From the NCBI GenBank assembly GCA_003446775.1, contig DMCH01000109.1, forward strand, positions 4,995 to 13,455: a DNA stretch of 8,461 nt, in the 5' to 3' direction. This document shows positions 6,271 to 8,461 of the stretch, piece after piece. The stretch comes from Chloroflexota bacterium (GTDB lineage Bacteria > Chloroflexota > Dormibacteria > Dormibacterales > Dormibacteraceae). Within the stretch, counting starts at the first letter, position 1, and the number at the start of each line of letters is the position of its first letter. Both the position numbers and the translations under genes were made by a program. Below the pieces are notes generated by a model. That model worked only from the letters and a program-made list of their open reading frames with translations, did not search any database and was not told the DNA's origin.

Positions 6271-7914
6271 ATGAAGGACCTCACCGGGACCAGGGTCGGC
6301 AGCTATGAGATCGTCGAGCGCCTCGGCGGTGGCGGCATGGCGGTGGTCTATCGCGCCGTGCAGCAGCCGCTCGGCCGTGAGGTCGCCCTCAAGGCGCTGT
6401 CACCCGAGTTGTTCCAGGACGACGGCTTCGTCAAGCGATTCGAGGCCGAGGCGAAGACGCTCGCCAAGCTCGACCACCCGAACATCCTGCCCATCTACGA
6501 CTTCGAGCTCACCGAAGGGATGGCGTACCTGACAATGCCGCTGATCCGAGGCGGCACGCTGCGCGACATCCTCAATCGGGGACCGCTGGACACGCTTTCC
6601 GCCTGGCGCTACCTGCGCGAGATCGGCGACGGATTGCAGCACGCGCACGACGCCGGCATCGTCCATCGCGACCTCAAGCCGACCAACGTCTTGATCCATT
6701 CCGACGGACGGGCGATGCTCGCGGACTTCGGGCTGGCGCGAGGCGCCGGGCAGCCGACACACCTCACCACCATCGGCCTCGCCATCGGCACGCCCGGATA
6801 CATGGCGCCCGAGCAGGTCATGGGCCATGAGGTCGACCGCCGCGCCGACATCTACGCGATGGGCGTGCTCACCTTTGAGATGCTCACCGGCCGCCTTCCC
6901 TTCATAGGCGCCAACCGGATGGAGGTGGCGTACGCGACCGTCAACGCACCGATACCATCCGCGGCCAAGCTGAACGCGGTTCTGCCCGACGAGCTCGACG
7001 TGCTCCTAGCCAAGGTACTGGCCAAGGATCCCGCGCAGCGACCGCAGAGCGTGAAGGAGCTGCTGGCGCTGATGGCGCGGCTCCCTCAGAGGCGCGCCGT
7101 CGCGGGCGCGCCGGCTGCCGTCGGGGTCACGCGCCCGCCGCTTCAGCAGGCTCCGAACCCGCAGCCGGTCGAGACCGCCGCCATGCGCCTCATCTCCGCG
7201 CCGCCGCCACCTCTGCACGGCTCCCCGCCGCCGAGCACGGGTTCTCAGAGCGGCTCATCTGCCATCCGGACGCTGCAGATGATGGGCGTGAAACCGGCGC
7301 GCGCACGCGGTCGCTTCATCCTCAACTCACACGTCGCCAATCTCATCCATGTGGCCCGCGACGTGACAGGGGTGCGCTGGCCGGAGATCGCTTACACCGC
7401 GGGGCTGGCGCAGTACGTCGATCAGGACCCGCCCAACGACGAGCAGCTGGCGACGCCGGTCGAGTATCTCGGCCGGCTGAACGAGGCGTTCGAGACCATC
7501 TACGGCCCGGAGGCAGAGGATCAATTGCGCGCATGGGGCCGGCGGGCGACCGAGCGTTGGTTGGCAGAAGGCAGGCACGGGATGGGCGGTCCGCGGCGAC
7601 TGGTGCCGGGCCGCCAGCGCAAGCTGGCCGGAATTGTCAAGTCATTCAGCGAGGCCATGGACAACGTCCGGGGCGAACACACGCACGCATGGCTGCAGGT
7701 CGACGAGTTCCAGTTCTGGCTCGTCAACTTCTCGAACATGTTCGCCCTCGGGCGGATCAAGGCGGTGAAGTCGTGCCATGTGTGGGTCGCCACGATCGAG
7801 GCGATCCTGCGCTGGGCCGGGCTTGCCAACGACTGGTACGTGGAAGAGGTGGAGTGCGGGTGCGTGACGGGCACGTTTGACTGCGTGTTCGCGATCCGCT
7901 CAGTCGAGACCTAG
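6271..7914 (+). CDS. Ser/Thr protein kinase fused to a C-terminal V4R-like ligand-binding domain
   Basis: Encodes 547 residues. Residues 11-268 are a complete Hanks-type kinase: glycine loop GGGGMAVV (19-26), Lys41, probable helix-C Glu60, HRDLKPTN with Asp134, Lys136 and Asn139, DFG at 152-154, and GTPGYMAPE at 173-181. A proline-rich linker (about 271-335) follows. There is no membrane segment and no PASTA repeat, so the protein is probably cytoplasmic. Residues about 345-545 match what I know of V4R/4-vinyl-reductase-type small-molecule binding domains: AGLAQYV-PP, then a YGPEAEDQLRAWGRR block, and a final ECGC...FDCVF. Cys502, Glu525/Glu526, Cys529 and Cys538 are spaced much like the zinc ligands of phenol-sensing V4R regulators. 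The start lies 10 bp after the receiver gene, so it is the third gene of the operon. Kinase call very sure; the V4R identity is from pattern recognition. Confidence 0.92.
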   Translation: MKDLTGTRVGSYEIVERLGGGGMAVVYRAVQQPLGREVALKALSPELFQDDGFVKRFEAEAKTLAKLDHPNILPIYDFELTEGMAYLTMPLIRGGTLRDILNRGPLDTLSAWRYLREIGDGLQHAHDAGIVHRDLKPTNVLIHSDGRAMLADFGLARGAGQPTHLTTIGLAIGTPGYMAPEQVMGHEVDRRADIYAMGVLTFEMLTGRLPFIGANRMEVAYATVNAPIPSAAKLNAVLPDELDVLLAKVLAKDPAQRPQSVKELLALMARLPQRRAVAGAPAAVGVTRPPLQQAPNPQPVETAAMRLISAPPPPLHGSPPPSTGSQSGSSAIRTLQMMGVKPARARGRFILNSHVANLIHVARDVTGVRWPEIAYTAGLAQYVDQDPPNDEQLATPVEYLGRLNEAFETIYGPEAEDQLRAWGRRATERWLAEGRHGMGGPRRLVPGRQRKLAGIVKSFSEAMDNVRGEHTHAWLQVDEFQFWLVNFSNMFALGRIKAVKSCHVWVATIEAILRWAGLANDWYVEEVECGCVTGTFDCVFAIRSVET

Positions 7915-7919
7915 AAGCC

Positions 7920-7940
7920 ATTCCGCGCGTTTGGAGCCAA
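7920..7940 (+). repeat. Short interspersed element, copy D
   Basis: This element starts 6 bp past the stop of the Ser/Thr kinase gene. It carries TTCCGCGCGTTTGGAGCCAA (7921-7940), nearly identical to copy C at 971-990 apart from one substitution in the first block and changes near the end. Its last ten bases form a TTGG-AG-CCAA inverted repeat. Confidence 0.5.
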
Positions 7941-7961
7941 CCGAGTCCTAACAAGCCTTCC

Positions 7962-7982
7962 TTTCCGCACGTCTGGCGCCAG
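7962..7982 (+). repeat. Short interspersed element, copy E, with perfect 10-bp palindrome
   Basis: This element lies 42 bp downstream of copy D in the same orientation. It carries TTTCCGCACGT followed by the perfect palindrome CTGGCGCCAG (7973-7982). An AAGCC motif precedes both D and E, though with different spacing, so the two may be a diverged tandem duplication. Similarity to D is clear in the TTCCGCRCGTYTGG block and weaker outside it. Confidence 0.4.
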
Positions 7983-8007
7983 CGGTTCGTATACGCCGTA
8001 TATAGAA

Positions 8008-8039
8008 GAAGGCCCTCCACCTTGCGGCAGAGGACCTTC
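8008..8039. other. Potential hairpin, 10-bp stem with one mismatch
   Basis: GAAGGCCCTC (8008-8017) can pair with GAGGACCTTC (8030-8039) around a 12-base loop, with one C/A mismatch. It lies about 95 bp beyond the Ser/Thr kinase stop. No T-run follows on either strand, so it is not a canonical intrinsic terminator. It may still be a factor-dependent end, an RNA-stabilising structure or part of a small RNA. Confidence 0.4.
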
Positions 8040-8061
8040 AGAAAGGAGGGAGGGCTCTCCA

Positions 8062-8078
8062 AGCGGGGCAGCCCCGCT
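8062..8078. other. Potential hairpin, perfect 7-bp GC-rich stem
   Basis: AGCGGGG (8062-8068) and CCCCGCT (8072-8078) pair perfectly around a CAG triloop. With the preceding hairpin it makes the spacer strongly structured. No T-tract follows, so termination is only a possibility; this is the most stable-looking short stem in the spacer. Confidence 0.4.
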
Positions 8079-8125
8079 CTCAGATCTTAACGCGGCCCGG
8101 CCGTTCGGGAAACCATGAGTTAACA

Positions 8126-8150
8126 GGCCGTGGCGGATCCGGCGACGGCC
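8126..8150. other. Inverted repeat upstream of the glycosyltransferase start
   Basis: GGCCGT (8126-8131) pairs with ACGGCC (8145-8150) around a 13-base loop that contains the palindrome CGGATCCG. It ends 10 bp before the -10-like TAGAGT at 8161 and so sits where an operator or activator site could lie. Only the symmetry is seen. Confidence 0.3.
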
Positions 8151-8160
8151 CGAATTTGGA

Positions 8161-8166
8161 TAGAGT
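8161..8166 (+). promoter_or_regulatory. Candidate -10 box for a leaderless glycosyltransferase transcript
   Basis: TAGAGT fits the TANNNT -10 pattern and ends 6 bp before the GTG at 8173. That is the spacing expected if transcription begins at the start codon itself, as in leaderless genes of many high-GC lineages. No convincing -35 box lies 16-18 bp upstream. The overlapping GGATAGAG could instead be a weak Shine-Dalgarno. Confidence 0.3.
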
Positions 8167-8172
8167 CCGCTC

Positions 8173-8461
8173 GTGTCCCGCTTCGCGATCGACGTCACCG
8201 CCTGCTGGAGGCCGCGCGTCGGCATGGTCACTGTGGCGGTCGAGCTGGCTCGGGCCCTGGTCGCCGGCCGGGGTGCTGACGATTTCACGCTTCTGTGCAG
8301 CCGGGAGCGCCCGCCGGCCTTAGCCGATCTCGATTGCGAGGCGGTCCTCGCGCCGTACCGGCACGAGGTCGTGCTGAAGGCCCGCTGGCTGCCGATGGTC
8401 GAGCCGCAGCTTGGTTGCGACGCCATCCTGTACCCGTACTGGCCGAGCCCGCCGCGGCGCA
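8173..8461 (+). CDS. Probable GT4-type glycosyltransferase, N-terminal part (3' end outside window)
   Basis: An open frame from GTG 8173 runs 96 codons to the right edge without a stop. The opening FAIDVTACWRPRVGM and the following helix VAVELARALV resemble the first beta-strand and glycine-containing loop of GT-B glycosyltransferases of the GT4 type. FTLLCSRERPP and CDAILYPYWPSPP match the later N-terminal Rossmann strands. Such enzymes transfer a sugar from a nucleotide donor during polysaccharide or glycolipid synthesis. The donor-binding C-terminal half is not in the window, so substrate and subfamily cannot be named. A 258-bp structured spacer separates it from the kinase operon, suggesting an independent transcription unit. 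Confidence 0.6.
   Translation, partial: MSRFAIDVTACWRPRVGMVTVAVELARALVAGRGADDFTLLCSRERPPALADLDCEAVLAPYRHEVVLKARWLPMVEPQLGCDAILYPYWPSPPRR

Noticed and set aside
7984..7995. GGTTCG resembling a tRNA T-loop
   Set aside because: No matching acceptor, D or anticodon arms can be built around it; it is part of a local palindrome.
8008..8078. Intrinsic terminator for the kinase operon
   Set aside because: Both hairpins lack a following T-tract; recorded as hairpins only.

Overview
The window is high-GC bacterial DNA that is mostly signal transduction. The set of genes suggests a soil-type member of Chloroflexota/Dormibacterota or a deep actinobacterial lineage: multi-PAS/GAF histidine kinases, a Hanks-type Ser/Thr kinase carrying a V4R-like domain, and an AbiEi/DUF559-type protein. 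This placement is inference from gene families and GC content; no marker gene is present.

Layout, left to right. (1) Positions 1-914, minus strand: a gene still open at the left edge, encoding a winged-helix plus Vsr-like nuclease-fold protein of the AbiEi/DUF559 type. Its frame is uninterrupted for 304 codons. The unit is bracketed by a 39-bp direct repeat (1-39 and 1005-1043, 35/39 identical). (2) Positions 915-1045: a 131-bp spacer holding one copy of that repeat and a shorter, perhaps related element. (3) Positions 1046-3331, minus strand: a membrane-bound hybrid histidine kinase with two intact receiver domains. (4) Positions 3332-3460: a 129-bp divergent control region with an imperfect inverted repeat. 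(5) Positions 3461-7914, plus strand: a tight three-gene operon of a membrane histidine kinase (PAS-GAF-PAS), a stand-alone CheY-like receiver (8-bp overlap) and a cytoplasmic Ser/Thr kinase fused to a C-terminal V4R-like ligand-binding domain (10-bp gap). (6) Positions 7915-8172: a spacer rich in small inverted repeats, with two more of the short elements. (7) Positions 8173-8461: the start of a probable GT4-type glycosyltransferase, cut by the right edge.

Working model (inference). The divergent kinases read membrane or cytoplasmic cues. The operon kinase passes phosphate to the small receiver, which has no output domain. The receiver may act through the adjacent Ser/Thr kinase, whose own V4R-like domain would add a small-molecule, possibly zinc-dependent, input. 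That His-Asp to Ser/Thr arrangement with a V4R sensor is the most interesting system here. Next come the repeat-bracketed nuclease-fold gene and a family of short elements found at gene ends.
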